A stretch of 64,000 bases of DNA from JAJPKK01 sp963781195 (GCA_963781195.1 CAWAEZ010000012.1:372001-436000), one strand, 5' to 3'; shown: positions 42,916 to 53,023, counted from the first letter of the stretch. Translations and numbers: made by a program. The notes: generated by a model not told the origin, from the letters alone.

Positions 42916-43482
42916 GTGAGCTTTGACGCCCAATGCGATCTGGCGGCGGTCGTCTACGGCGCCGGCGACGATCCGGACCATGTGATCTCGGGGTTCGCCG
43001 CCGACCTCGGCAGCGGCGGCTGCCGCGCGGTGGGGGTGGTGCAGCTCGGCCGCAGCTGCCAGCGGGAAGATCCCCGGCTGGGCGTCGTCGTGCTGCCCGA
43101 CGGCGAGGTCGTCGGCCTCGCATTGCCGGAGGAAAGCCATGGCGGCGGCTGCCGGCTCGACCCCGACCGGCTCGCCGGTCTCGCGGTGCGCCTCGCGGCC
43201 GCCATCGAACACGGCGCCGACCTCGTCATAATCAACCGGTTCGGCCGCTCCGAGGCGGAGGGCAAGGGCCTGATCGATCTCATTCCACAGGCGCTCGGCG
43301 CGGATATTCCGGTGCTCATCGCCGTTCCGGAGCAGCGCTTCGCGGACTGGATACGCTTCTCGGCGGGCATGAATGTCCGGCTCGACTGCCGGCGCGACGC
43401 GCTCGATACGTGGTGGCGTGGCGTAGCCGGCGCGGCGCGGCGCCGCGGGACGACGCAGACTTTCTGCGAGTTCGCGAAATGA
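42916..43482 (+). CDS. DUF2478 domain protein
   Basis: A 188-residue cytoplasmic protein of the DUF2478 family: DLAAVVYGAGDDPDHVISGFA, then VVQLGRSCQREDP and ADLVIINRFGRSEAEGKGLIDLIPQAL. The fold resembles a P-loop NTPase without a clear Walker A, and the family is often near molybdenum transport genes. The function is unknown. GTG 42916 has GAGGAGC six bases before it. The next gene overlaps by four bases (ATGA). A Mo-box-like site lies in the promoter. Confidence 0.82.
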   Translation: MSFDAQCDLAAVVYGAGDDPDHVISGFAADLGSGGCRAVGVVQLGRSCQREDPRLGVVVLPDGEVVGLALPEESHGGGCRLDPDRLAGLAVRLAAAIEHGADLVIINRFGRSEAEGKGLIDLIPQALGADIPVLIAVPEQRFADWIRFSAGMNVRLDCRRDALDTWWRGVAGAARRRGTTQTFCEFAK

Positions 43483-43970
43483 GCCGTGTCCGCGCTCCGC
43501 AGATCGCGCAGGGGATCGCCGGGGGGATCGCCGAGGAGACCGCGCCCGAACCGCGCGCCGTTCCGCACCATGGGCAACGGCCGGCGGCCCCGCCTTTCGT
43601 CGTCGACGTGCTGGGCGAGGTGGCGTCCGACGGCGCGGCGGTGGGGTTGCGGATTCAGCGCAGCGCCGAGGGCCCGGTCGACCTCTGCCTGCGGATCGAC
43701 GACGTGCAACACCTCGTCGGCATTCTGCTGGCGTTGAGCTGCGAGGCGAAGCGTGTGCAGCCGCCGACGCAGCCCGATGGCCCGCCGACCGCGGCGATCC
43801 CGTTGCCGGTGACCGCCATCAATGTCGGACAGACCGACGACGACACGACGTTCCTGATGCTGGAAGTCGGTACGACGTCGCTCATGTTCGCGGTTCCGCC
43901 TGCCACGCTCACCGAAGTCGGGCAGACGCTGCTGGCACTCAGCGCCACGGCGACCGGGCGACCGTCCTGA
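43479..43970 (+). CDS. Hypothetical protein coupled to DUF2478
   Basis: A 163-residue protein that starts inside the DUF2478 stop (ATGA). The first about 40 residues are Ala/Pro-rich; the rest looks folded (FVVDVLGEVASDGAAVGLRIQ, DLCLRIDDVQHLVGILLALS, MLEVGTTSLMFAVPPATLTEVGQTLLALS). I do not recognise a family. Translational coupling and the shared promoter suggest that it works with DUF2478 in a molybdate-dependent response. Confidence 0.72.
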   Translation: MSRVRAPQIAQGIAGGIAEETAPEPRAVPHHGQRPAAPPFVVDVLGEVASDGAAVGLRIQRSAEGPVDLCLRIDDVQHLVGILLALSCEAKRVQPPTQPDGPPTAAIPLPVTAINVGQTDDDTTFLMLEVGTTSLMFAVPPATLTEVGQTLLALSATATGRPS

Positions 43971-44112
43971 AGGCGACGCACGCCTGAACCGACGTGCGGG
44001 GTTCACCGCGCACGCTGGCGGAAGCTTGCCTTGGATCGCGGGGGGCCTTCCTCGCGCTTGCACCGCGCCCCGCCGCAAGCCTCTTTTCAATGTCGCCGAT
44101 CTGTGCGACAAG

Positions 44113-44136
44113 CGCTATATCATAATGGATATAACG
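44113..44136. promoter_or_regulatory. Mo-box-like palindrome at the DUF2325 gene start
   Basis: CGCTATAT-N8-ATATAACG agrees with the Mo-box consensus at every arm base. It ends one base before the ATG at 44138, so either the message is leaderless or translation begins at a later Met. A ModE-type regulator there would block the gene when molybdate is abundant. Confidence 0.7.
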
Positions 44137-44137
44137 A

Positions 44138-45445
44138 ATGAGCCTTACATCCCGCGCGCCGGACATGCTGTCGAACATCTTCTCGACCGGTCGCGTGCCG
44201 GGAGCGCCGGCGCTGTCGCGCGGCATGATCCCGATGAAGGCGCGCGCCGCCGTGGCGGACGAGTTCGTCCCGCCGGTCGCCAAGCGGCGCACCGCGATCT
44301 GGGACATGCATCCGAGCGTGCACTGCTCGATCATCGGCACCTGTCTTTCGAGCGCGGAGCTGCGAAGGCTCATGCTAAAGCTCGGCGTCGCCGGCGCCGA
44401 TACGGCCGGCGATCACGACCTCCACAAGCAGGGGGTGACGCTGGCCGCGCGGGCCCAGGGCGGCGCCAAGCTGATCCAGAAGGCGCTCGACCGCCGCCAC
44501 GAGGCGGCCGTCAAGCAGTTCGCCAAAGCCAAGGACGAGGCCGCGGCGCGGGTGCTGTGGGACGATGCCGTCAAGCGCGGCGATATTCCCGGCGCCTATT
44601 GGGCGGTGCTGAGCCATCCCGCGGCGACCGACGCTCTGATGCGGCGGGCGTTCGGCGACGTGCACATGCTCTCCCACATGGTGGGAGCGGCCAATCGCGC
44701 CGATATCCGCCGGCTGCGCCAGCTCGAAGAGGAAAACGCGGCGCTGTCCGCCAAGCTCGAGGCGCAGCAGCGCCAGTTGCGAGACGGCTTCACCGCCCGC
44801 GACGAGAAGATCCGGTTGCTCAACGCCGCCTTGAGCCGGGCCCTGGCGCAGGCACCGGCGCAGGTCGGACACGAGGGCGACGATCTGCGCGCCGCCCGCG
44901 ACGCGCTGATCGACCTCGACCGCCGCCTGAGCCGCGAGGTGGCGCACCGCCAGCGGCTGGAAGGCCGGGTCGAGGGCGCGGCGCTCGCACAATCGCAGGC
45001 CGAGCGCGATGGCCATGACCTCGCGGTCGAATGCGAGGGCCTGCGCCGCGAGCTCGCGGTCGTCGAGGCGCAGATCAACCGCTGGCTCGGACAGGAGACG
45101 TCGGCGCCGCCCGACCTCGCGGGCGCGCACGTGCTTTACGTCGGAGGCCGTGCCCACCAGGTGCCGCAGCTCAAGTCTCTCGTGGAACGCGCGGGCGGCG
45201 GCTTTCTTCATCACGATGGCGGCATCGAGCACAGCGTGACGCTGCTGCCGGGCCTGATCGGCCGCGCCGATGTCGTGGTGTTCCCGATCGACTGCATCAG
45301 CCACGACGCCATGGGCATGGTGAAGCGGCAGTGCCGCCAATCCGCCACCCGGTTCCTGCCGCTGCGCACCTCGAGCCTCGCCTGCCTGCTGAGCGGGCTG
45401 GCGGCCATCGAGAGCCTGCCGAAGCCGGTACCGGCGGTCGGCTGA
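44138..45445 (+). CDS. DUF2325 domain protein with coiled coil
   Basis: A 435-residue cytoplasmic protein. After an N-terminal region with WDMHPSVHCSIIGTCLS comes a helical part with LRQLEEENAALSAKLEAQQRQL (coiled coil, about 190-310), then a C-terminal DUF2325 domain: VLYVGGRAHQVPQLKSLVERAGG, FLHHDGGIEHS and VVVFPIDCISHDAM. DUF2325 occurs near molybdenum and nitrogen-fixation genes; the function is unknown. Later Met codons at 44165 and 44225 are alternative starts, because the Mo-box abuts the first ATG. Confidence 0.85.
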   Translation: MSLTSRAPDMLSNIFSTGRVPGAPALSRGMIPMKARAAVADEFVPPVAKRRTAIWDMHPSVHCSIIGTCLSSAELRRLMLKLGVAGADTAGDHDLHKQGVTLAARAQGGAKLIQKALDRRHEAAVKQFAKAKDEAAARVLWDDAVKRGDIPGAYWAVLSHPAATDALMRRAFGDVHMLSHMVGAANRADIRRLRQLEEENAALSAKLEAQQRQLRDGFTARDEKIRLLNAALSRALAQAPAQVGHEGDDLRAARDALIDLDRRLSREVAHRQRLEGRVEGAALAQSQAERDGHDLAVECEGLRRELAVVEAQINRWLGQETSAPPDLAGAHVLYVGGRAHQVPQLKSLVERAGGGFLHHDGGIEHSVTLLPGLIGRADVVVFPIDCISHDAMGMVKRQCRQSATRFLPLRTSSLACLLSGLAAIESLPKPVPAVG

Positions 45446-45513
45446 TACGGGTCGCGCGCTTAAAGGTCCGCGCCGAGGGTCGTCACGGCGACGGTCGTTG
45501 CCGGCTCTGGCTG

Positions 45514-46383
45514 CTAGCCCTGGAACAGGTACCGGAAGCGGTCGCCGTCGGCCTCAACTCGTCCTGCGGTCGGATGCGGGAAGTGGACCGGCATCACCAC
45601 GATCCCGGTTCCTGCGACCTCGCCGAGAAACCGCCGCCGCGAACGCGCCGCCTCCTTGGGGTCCCAGTCGAACACCGTCGACCAGTCCGGCTCGCGGCAT
45701 TGCAGCGCGTGGTGCATCAGGTCGCCGCTGATCACAGCGCGCTGACCGCGCGAGCGAATGTTGATGCAGCAATGGCAGGGCGAATGCCCCGGCGTCGGCG
45801 TCAGCGAGATGGTGTCGTCGAGGGCGAAATCGTCGTCGACCAGCAACGCCTGGCCGGCGGCCACCACCGGCTCGCAGTTGAACCGCCAGACATTTCCGGG
45901 GGGTTGGGCGCCGCGCCGGGTCTCCTCTTCCCACGCGTCGTATTCGCGCTTGTGGAACACGTATTTCGCGTTCGGGAAGGTCGGCACCCAGCGGCCGTTG
46001 CGCAGCATCGTGTTCCAGCCGCAATGGTCGATGTGCAGATGGGTGCAGAACACGTAGTCGATGTCTGTGAAGCGCAGACCGGCGGCACGGAATCCGTCGA
46101 GCCACGGCGCTTTCGGAAAATCCATCGGGGCCGGATAGCCTTTATCCTCGCCGGTGCAGGTGTCGACCAGGATCGTATGCTTCGGCGTGCGAACGACGAA
46201 GGTCTGATAGGTGATCACCAGCCGGCCGGTCGGGGGATCGAAGATGAAGGAATCGAGGCCCGCGAGGTGCCGCTTGCCGATCTCCGGGTCGTAGGCCGGG
46301 AACATGTCTTCCGGTCGGCGCCACGGGCCGTCCCGCTCGACGATGCTGGTGATGGTGACGTCGCCGATTTCTAGCGTTCGCAT
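45514..46383 (-). CDS. Metallo-beta-lactamase-fold hydrolase
   Basis: A 289-residue MBL-fold enzyme. The first metal motif is THLHIDH with His115, His117, Asp119 and His120; later ligands fit PGHSPCH, SGDLMHH and MPVHFPH. ILVDTCTGED is typical of the lactonase/quorum-quenching group. The substrate is unknown (lactones or other cyclic esters). ATG 46383 begins the conserved MRTLEIGDVTITSI. It is divergent from the VOC gene. Confidence 0.9.
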   Translation of the reverse strand: MRTLEIGDVTITSIVERDGPWRRPEDMFPAYDPEIGKRHLAGLDSFIFDPPTGRLVITYQTFVVRTPKHTILVDTCTGEDKGYPAPMDFPKAPWLDGFRAAGLRFTDIDYVFCTHLHIDHCGWNTMLRNGRWVPTFPNAKYVFHKREYDAWEEETRRGAQPPGNVWRFNCEPVVAAGQALLVDDDFALDDTISLTPTPGHSPCHCCINIRSRGQRAVISGDLMHHALQCREPDWSTVFDWDPKEAARSRRRFLGEVAGTGIVVMPVHFPHPTAGRVEADGDRFRYLFQG

Positions 46384-46579
46384 GCTTTGGCCCTTCGATC
46401 CCTGACCGTTCGCGCGCGGATTCGTCCGCGCCGTGGTCGAGAGCGGCGTATCCATAGCATGACATGATGACGCGCGGTTCCCCTGTACGGCGAGAGGAAT
46501 ATCGTCCCTGCGGTTGCTCATGATTCGGTCAATGAACTGGGCTAGGGTGCCGCCGCGCCAACCCCCCGAAGGAGCCGCC

Positions 46580-47353
46580 ATGTCCGATTCCCACGGCAAG
46601 TTCGTCTGGTACGAGTTGATGACCATCGATCCCAAGGCAGCGGAGACGTTCTATCGCGCGGTGGTCGGTTGGGGTGGGCAGGATTCGGGCATGCCGGGCA
46701 TGGCCTATACCCTGCTGACCGTGGACGGGGTTCCCGCGGCGGGACTGATGGAGATGCCGGAGCGGGTGAGAAGCTCCGGCGCGCCGCCGTCGTTCTGGAC
46801 CGGCTATGTCTACGTCGACGACGTCGATGCGAGCGCGGCGCAGGCGGTGAGCGACGGCGCCGCGGTTCACCACCCGCCCGACGACATTCCCGGTGTCGGA
46901 AGGTTCGCGGTCATTTCCGATCCGCAAGGTGCCGCCGTCTCCCTGTTCAAGTCCACGATGACGGGCGGGCCGTCGTTCGCGCCGGGCACCCCCGGCAGCA
47001 TCGGCTGGCACGAGCTTTATGCCGGCGACCGGGAAACCGCATTCGCCTTCTATGCAAAGCTGTTCGGCTGGACCAAGGCCGAGCATTTCGACATGGGTCC
47101 GCTCGGCATCTACCAGTTGTTTGCCGCTGGCGGGGAGGCCATCGGTGGCATGATGACGAGGCCGCCGCAGGTGCCGGCGCCATGCTGGCTCTACTACTTC
47201 AACGTCGAGGCCATCGACGCGGCGGTGGCGCGGGTGGAGGCCGGCGGCGGACGCATCCTCAACGGGCCGTTCCAGGTGCCGGGCGGGAGCTTCATCGTGC
47301 AATGCGTCGATCCGCAGGGCGGTCCGTTCTGCCTCATGGCGCCGCGGCGCTGA
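46580..47353 (+). CDS. Two-domain VOC (glyoxalase/bleomycin-resistance) protein
   Basis: A 257-residue protein with two VOC modules: FVWYELMTIDPKAAETFYRAVVGW and, after residue about 130, IGWHELYAGDRETAFAFYAKLFGW. Each has the paired beta-alpha-beta folds that form one metal or ligand site. Substrates vary widely in this family. ATG 46580 follows GAAGGAG. It is upstream of the class II aldolase, about 100 bases apart. Confidence 0.9.
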   Translation: MSDSHGKFVWYELMTIDPKAAETFYRAVVGWGGQDSGMPGMAYTLLTVDGVPAAGLMEMPERVRSSGAPPSFWTGYVYVDDVDASAAQAVSDGAAVHHPPDDIPGVGRFAVISDPQGAAVSLFKSTMTGGPSFAPGTPGSIGWHELYAGDRETAFAFYAKLFGWTKAEHFDMGPLGIYQLFAAGGEAIGGMMTRPPQVPAPCWLYYFNVEAIDAAVARVEAGGGRILNGPFQVPGGSFIVQCVDPQGGPFCLMAPRR

Positions 47354-47457
47354 CGCGGGCGGCGGGCCGGTCACGGCATCAAGACGCTACCGAAACGGCG
47401 TCAAATGTCCGACAGTCCCGCCCCCGCCTCGAATCATTTTTCACGGAGAAAAAATCC

Positions 47458-48378
47458 ATGCCGGACAGCCTCGCCCAGGTGCGGGAGGACGTCGCCCTCG
47501 CCAATCGCATGCTGGCCAATGAAGGCGTGTTCGACGCTTTCGGCCATGTCAGCCTGCGTCATCCCGAGAACCCCGAGCGATTCCTGATCTCGCGCCATCG
47601 CGCGCCGGAGCTGGTGCAGCCGGCCGACATTCTCGAGCTCGACCTCGACGGCAAGCCGGCGGTGCCGACGCCGCACCGCCTCTACGGTGAGGTCACCATC
47701 CATGCCTCGATCTTCCAGGCCCGTCCCGACGTGATGGCGATCTGCCATCATCACGCGCCTTCGATCCTTCCCTACGCCATCGCTCGCGTCGACATGGTGC
47801 CGGTCTATCACCTCGGCGCGTCGATGGGCGAGACGGTGCCGTTCTGGGACAGCCGCGACGACTTCGGCGACACCGCGCTGGTGGTGGTGGACCCGGCGGA
47901 AGGCAAATCGCTCGCCAAGGCACTCGGTCCGCATTCCATGGTGCTGATGGGCCGCCACGGCGCCACCGTGGTCGGCGCCTCGCTGCGCGAGCTGGTGTTC
48001 CGCACCATCTACACGGCGCGCAATGCAGACCTGCAGACCAAGGCGAAGCTGCTCGGCGCCGTGCACGGCCTGAGCCCCGACGAGATCAGGAAAGCCGCCG
48101 CCTACAATCTGCGCCCGGCGCCGATGGAGCGCGCATGGGACCAGTGGGCGATGCGGCTCGCCGAAAAGGAAGGCCGCACCGGCGCGGCCGCGCGGGCGCC
48201 GGTCGCCGCCAAAACCAAAACCGCAGCCAAGGCCAAAGCCGCCGCCAAGGCCCCAGCCAAGACCAAAACCGCAGCCAAGACCCGAGCCAAGGCGAGCAAA
48301 CCCAAGGCCATGGCAAAGCCGGCTCCGGCCCGCAAGGCGGCGACGAAGTCCAAGCCGAAGCGGGGCCGGGGACGCTGA
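47458..48378 (+). CDS. Class II aldolase/adducin protein with a lysine/alanine-rich tail
   Basis: A 306-residue protein. Residues 1-238 are a class II aldolase/adducin domain with YGEVTIHASIF, ICHHHAPS and RHGATVVG (zinc ligands at His97-99 and His167). Residues 242-306 are a tail of Lys, Arg, Ala, Thr and Pro with no acidic residue: about one third K/R and one third Ala, in repeats such as KTKTAAKAKAAAKAP. The tail resembles bacterial histone-H1-like proteins and is unusual on a metabolic enzyme. The natural substrate is unknown. GGAG precedes ATG 47458. Confidence 0.88.
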   Translation: MPDSLAQVREDVALANRMLANEGVFDAFGHVSLRHPENPERFLISRHRAPELVQPADILELDLDGKPAVPTPHRLYGEVTIHASIFQARPDVMAICHHHAPSILPYAIARVDMVPVYHLGASMGETVPFWDSRDDFGDTALVVVDPAEGKSLAKALGPHSMVLMGRHGATVVGASLRELVFRTIYTARNADLQTKAKLLGAVHGLSPDEIRKAAAYNLRPAPMERAWDQWAMRLAEKEGRTGAAARAPVAAKTKTAAKAKAAAKAPAKTKTAAKTRAKASKPKAMAKPAPARKAATKSKPKRGRGR

Positions 48379-48496
48379 GGCGGCCCTCGCGCGCGCCGGG
48401 AACGGTTCTCAGGCCCTTCCCGCCGCTCCGGGCCGGTGGAAAAGCTGCCATGTGTCGGATTGACCGCGCCCGGCCAAGCCCTTACATCGCGGAATT

Positions 48497-49021
48497 ATGG
48501 CACTGCGAGACATCATCATCCTGCCGGACAAGCGGTTGCGGAAGGTTTCGAAGCCGGTCGAGACGATCGGCGCGGATATTCGTACCCTCGTCGCGGACAT
48601 GTTCGAGACCATGTACGAGGCGCCCGGCATCGGGCTCGCCGCGATCCAGGTCGGGGCGCCGGTGCGGGTCGTCACCATGGACCTGTCCAAGCGCGAGGAC
48701 CACAGCGAGCCCCTGGTGTTCATCAACCCCGAGATCGTGTCGGCCTCGGAGGAGAAGTCGGTCTACGAGGAGGGCTGCCTCTCGATCCCCGACATCCACG
48801 AGGATGTGGAGCGGCCGGCGCGGGTGAAGATCAAGTATCTCGACCTGGAAGGAAAGCCGCAGGAGGCGGAGGTCGGCGGCCTGTTCGCCACCTGCATCCA
48901 GCACGAGATCGATCACCTCAACGGCGTCCTCTTCATCGACCACATTTCCAAGCTCAAGCGCGACCGCATCGTCAAGAAATTCACCAAGGTCGCGAAGCGG
49001 ACGATGGCCGAGGAGGGCTGA
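48497..49021 (+). CDS. def: Peptide deformylase
   Basis: Removes the formyl group from nascent protein N-termini. At 174 residues it has the three metal-site motifs GIGLAAIQ at 44-51, EGCLS at 92-96 and HEIDH at 136-140 (Cys and two His bind Fe/Zn, Glu catalyses). It is an essential enzyme. It is followed by fmt and truA, the usual order, with a G-rich repeat element between def and fmt. Confidence 0.97.
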   Translation: MALRDIIILPDKRLRKVSKPVETIGADIRTLVADMFETMYEAPGIGLAAIQVGAPVRVVTMDLSKREDHSEPLVFINPEIVSASEEKSVYEEGCLSIPDIHEDVERPARVKIKYLDLEGKPQEAEVGGLFATCIQHEIDHLNGVLFIDHISKLKRDRIVKKFTKVAKRTMAEEG

Positions 49022-49083
49022 GCATTGCAGTCCATGTTCGGACGGCGGTCAGCGCCCGGGCGCGCGGTTTGGCAGGGCGCACC

Positions 49084-49126
49084 GGCTCCTTCTCCTCGCG
49101 TGGGGGGAGTGGGTCGGGGTGAGGCG
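49084..49126. repeat. G-rich palindromic repeat element between def and fmt
   Basis: CTCCTTCTCCTCGCG-TGGGGGGAG-TGGGTCGGGGTGAGG resembles the element at 25558 inside the oxidoreductase gene. It is a known repeat type in Hyphomicrobiales. It may affect transcript stability between def and fmt. Confidence 0.55.
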
Positions 49127-49185
49127 GCGTTCTCCTCCGGCTCGCCGTCAGGCTCGGGCAGGCGACCGCTCGCTGACGTGCTTTG

Positions 49186-50108
49186 ATGGCGCTTCGCCTC
49201 GTTTTCATGGGGACGCCGGACTTCGCGGTACCGACGCTGGTCGAGATCGTCGGTAGCGGACACGAGGTCGCGGCGGTCTATACCCGTGCGCCGCAGCCCG
49301 CCGGGCGCGGCATGGAGCTGCGCCCCAGCCCGGTGGAACGGGAGGCACGGCGGCTCGGCATCACCGTGCTCACGCCGAAGACCCTCAAGACTGTGGAGGC
49401 GCAGGAGACGTTTCGCGCCCATGACGCCGACGCCGCGGTCGTCGTCGCCTACGGGCTGATCCTGCCCAGGCCGGTGCTCGATGCGCCGAAGCTCGGCTGC
49501 TTCAACCTCCACGCCTCAGCGCTGCCGCGCTGGCGCGGCGCTGCGCCCATCAACCGCGCCATCATGGCCGGCGATGCCGAGACCGCGGTGATGGTGATGC
49601 GCATGGAGGAGGGGCTCGATACCGGCCCGGTCGCCATGGCCGAGCGGGTCGCCATCGGCCCCGACATGACCGCCGGCGAGTTGCACGACGTGCTGGCGCG
49701 GCGCGGTGCCGACCTGGTGGTGCGTGCGCTCGGTGCGCTGGAGCGCGGCTCCCTGCAAGTCACCCCGCAGGCCGACAGCGGCGTCACCTATGCCGCGAAG
49801 CTCGACAAGAACGAGACGCGGATCGACTGGAGCCGCTCCGGCAAAGCCGTGCACGACCATTGCCGCGGGTTGTCGCCGTTTCCGGGCGCATGGTTCGAGC
49901 TGCCGGGCGCCGGTCGCATCAAGGTGCTGCGCACCGTCGCCGGCGACGGCGCCGGGCCGCCGGGCACGGTGCTCGACGCCCGTCTCACCATCGCCTGCGG
50001 CGAAGGCTCGATCCGCATTCTCGAATTGCAGCGCGCCGGCGGCCGGCCGATGACGGCGGACGAATTCCTGCGCGGCTCTCCGGTCCCGCCCGGCACCCGG
50101 CTGCCGTG

Positions 50109-50109
<1 letters not shown>
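49186..50109 (+). CDS. fmt: Methionyl-tRNA formyltransferase
   Basis: Formylates initiator Met-tRNA with 10-formyl-THF, the partner of peptide deformylase. At 307 residues it has VFMGTPDFAVPTL at the N-terminus, the catalytic region FNLHASALPRWRGAAPINRAI, and the OB-fold C-terminal domain ending PPGTRLP. ATG 49186 and TTG 49183 are both possible. Its stop overlaps the truA start by one base. Confidence 0.96.
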
Positions 50110-50846
<737 letters not shown>

Positions 50847-50880
50847 TACGCGGTCTTATTCTCCTGTCTCTCCCACGGTC

Positions 50881-50903
50881 ATCGCCGGACTTGTTCCGGC
50901 GAT
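50881..50903. repeat. Short REP-like hairpin between truA and dapE
   Basis: ATCGCCGGA-CTTGT-TCCGGCGAT, a nine-base perfect stem with the CTTGT loop common in Hyphomicrobiales repeats. It lies between convergent truA and dapE and may end both transcripts; no T-run follows. Confidence 0.65.
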
Positions 50904-51009
50904 CCCGATCAGGGGGGCACGGCGTTTCCACACCCGCGATTTGGCAAAGCAGTGTCGCACGATCGGGGTCGCCTGGACGAAACCGACGATGACCTTGGTG
51001 GCCGCGGCC

Positions 51010-52164
51010 TCACCGGAAATAGCGGTCGAGGATCGCGCGGTAGACCGCGGTGAGCGCGACGAGGTCCGCGGTGGCGACGCGCTCGTCGATGCCGTGCATG
51101 GTGCGGTTGACGAGGCCGAACTCGACCACCGGGCAGTAGTCCCGGATGAAGCGCGCGTCCGAGGTGCCGCCGGTGGTCGACAGCGCCGGCCGGCGGCCGG
51201 TCACCGCGGCGACCGCATCGGCGACGAGTTCGACGAACGGGCCGGGCGTGGTGACGAAGGCGTCGGCATTGGACGGATCCCATTCGACGCGCAGGCGGCC
51301 GCCCTGCGCGCCGGCACGGGCGCGCGCCTCGACCAGCGCCTTGAGCTCGTCGCGGGTGCGGACGTCGTTGAAGCGGATGTTGAAGCGGGCCCGCGCCTCG
51401 GCGGGAATCACGTTCACCGTCTTGTTGCCGACGTCGACCGAGGTGAACTCGAGGTTGGACGGATCGAAATGGGCGTTGCCGGCATCGAGCGGCTCCGCCA
51501 TCACGGCACTCATGATGGCGACGATGCGGCGCACCGGATTGTCGGCGAGCGACGGATAGGCGACGTGGCCCGGGGTGCCGGGAACGATCACCGTGCCGTT
51601 GAGCGATCCGCGCCGGCCGATCTTGATCATGTCGCCGAGCTGCGCCGGATTGGTCGGTTCGCCGAGGATGCAGTGGTCGAAAGCCTCGCCCCGGGCCGCC
51701 GCCCATTTCAGCAGCTTGACCGTGCCGTTGACGGCGATGCTCTCCTCGTCGCCGGTGATGAGGAAAGAGATCGAGCCTTTTCGCCGGCCGCCCGCGGCGG
51801 CGACATGATCGAGCGCGGCGGCGACCTGGCAGGCGATGGCGCCCTTCATGTCGACCGCGCCGCGGCCGTAGAGCACGCCGTCCGCGATGTCGCCGCCGAA
51901 CGGCGGGTGATGCCAATGCGTCTCGTCGCCGGGCGGCACCACGTCGGTATGGCCGGCCAGCACGAGATGCGGCGCGCCGGTGCCGATCCGCGCATAGAGG
52001 TTCTCGACGTCGTCGGCGCCCGGCTCGGAGAAGGTGACGCGCTCGACCGCAAAGCCCGCACCGCCGAGCCTGTCTGCAAGCCAGGTGAGCGCGCCGCCTT
52101 CCGCGGGCGTCACCGACCGACAGCGCAGCAGGTCACGGGCAAAGGCGACGGGATCGGCGGCCAT
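51010..52164 (-). CDS. dapE: Succinyl-diaminopimelate desuccinylase
   Basis: Zinc enzyme of lysine and peptidoglycan precursor synthesis, 384 residues: hydrolyses N-succinyl-LL-diaminopimelate. Metal and catalytic residues lie in LAGHTDVVPPGD (His72, Asp74), GRGAVDMKG (Asp105) and ITGDEES (Glu140/141). ATG 52164 starts MAADPVAFARDLL. It is seven bases after dapD on the same strand, so the two form an operon. Confidence 0.96.
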   Translation of the reverse strand: MAADPVAFARDLLRCRSVTPAEGGALTWLADRLGGAGFAVERVTFSEPGADDVENLYARIGTGAPHLVLAGHTDVVPPGDETHWHHPPFGGDIADGVLYGRGAVDMKGAIACQVAAALDHVAAAGGRRKGSISFLITGDEESIAVNGTVKLLKWAAARGEAFDHCILGEPTNPAQLGDMIKIGRRGSLNGTVIVPGTPGHVAYPSLADNPVRRIVAIMSAVMAEPLDAGNAHFDPSNLEFTSVDVGNKTVNVIPAEARARFNIRFNDVRTRDELKALVEARARAGAQGGRLRVEWDPSNADAFVTTPGPFVELVADAVAAVTGRRPALSTTGGTSDARFIRDYCPVVEFGLVNRTMHGIDERVATADLVALTAVYRAILDRYFR

Positions 52165-52171
52165 GGACGCG

Positions 52172-53023
52172 TTAGTCCCGCAACAGTTCGTTGATGCTGG
52201 TCTTGGAGCGCGTCCGCTCGTCGACGCGCTTGACGATGACCGCGCAGTAGAGCCCGGGACCGGGCGTGCCGTCCTTGCCCGGCTTGCCGGGCTGGGTGCC
52301 GGGCACCACCACCGAATAGGCCGGCACCTCGCCCTGGAACACCTCGCCGGTGTCGCGGTCGACGATGCGGGTCGAGGCGCCGATGAAGACGCCCATGGAA
52401 AGCACCGAGCCCTGGCGCACCACCACGCCTTCGGCGACCTCGGAGCGCGCCCCGATGAAGCAGTTGTCCTCGATGATGACGGGACCCGCCTGCAGCGGCT
52501 CAAGCACGCCGCCGATGCCGGCGCCGCCGGAGATGTGGCAGTTCTTGCCGATCTGGGCGCACGAGCCGACGGTCGCCCAGGTGTCGACCATGGTGCCGGA
52601 ATCGACATAGGCGCCGAGATTGACGAAGGACGGCATCAGCACGACGTTGGGCGCGATGTAGGCCGAGCGCCGCACGATAGCGCCGGGCACCGCGCGGAAC
52701 TGCGCCTGCCCGAACTGCTCGCGCCGCCAGTGATCGTATTTGAGCGGGACCTTGTCGTAGCCCCAGGCGCGGCTGCCGGCGTCGCCGAACGGGATGACGT
52801 CGTTGTCCTGCAGCCGGAACGACAGCAGCACCGCCTTCTTGAGCCATTGGTTGACGTGCCATGCGCCGTTGCCCTGGCGCGCGGCGACGCGCACCACGCC
52901 GCCGTCCAGGAGGTCGAGTGCCTGCTCCACGGCGTCGCGCACCGGTCCCGTGGTCGCGGGTCCGAATTCGGCGCGGCGCTCGAAGGCGTCGTCGATGGTC
53001 TTGGCAAGCTCGCTGTGCGACAT
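52172..53023 (-). CDS. dapD: Tetrahydrodipicolinate N-succinyltransferase
   Basis: Succinylates tetrahydrodipicolinate in the lysine pathway. At 283 residues it has a left-handed parallel beta-helix of hexapeptide repeats (IAPNVVLMPSFVNLGAYVDSG onward). ATG 53023 (MSHSELAKTID) agrees with the family start and has GGGGAT before it; the ATG two codons earlier is an alternative. The pathway continues with dapE. Confidence 0.96.
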   Translation of the reverse strand: MSHSELAKTIDDAFERRAEFGPATTGPVRDAVEQALDLLDGGVVRVAARQGNGAWHVNQWLKKAVLLSFRLQDNDVIPFGDAGSRAWGYDKVPLKYDHWRREQFGQAQFRAVPGAIVRRSAYIAPNVVLMPSFVNLGAYVDSGTMVDTWATVGSCAQIGKNCHISGGAGIGGVLEPLQAGPVIIEDNCFIGARSEVAEGVVVRQGSVLSMGVFIGASTRIVDRDTGEVFQGEVPAYSVVVPGTQPGKPGKDGTPGPGLYCAVIVKRVDERTRSKTSINELLRD

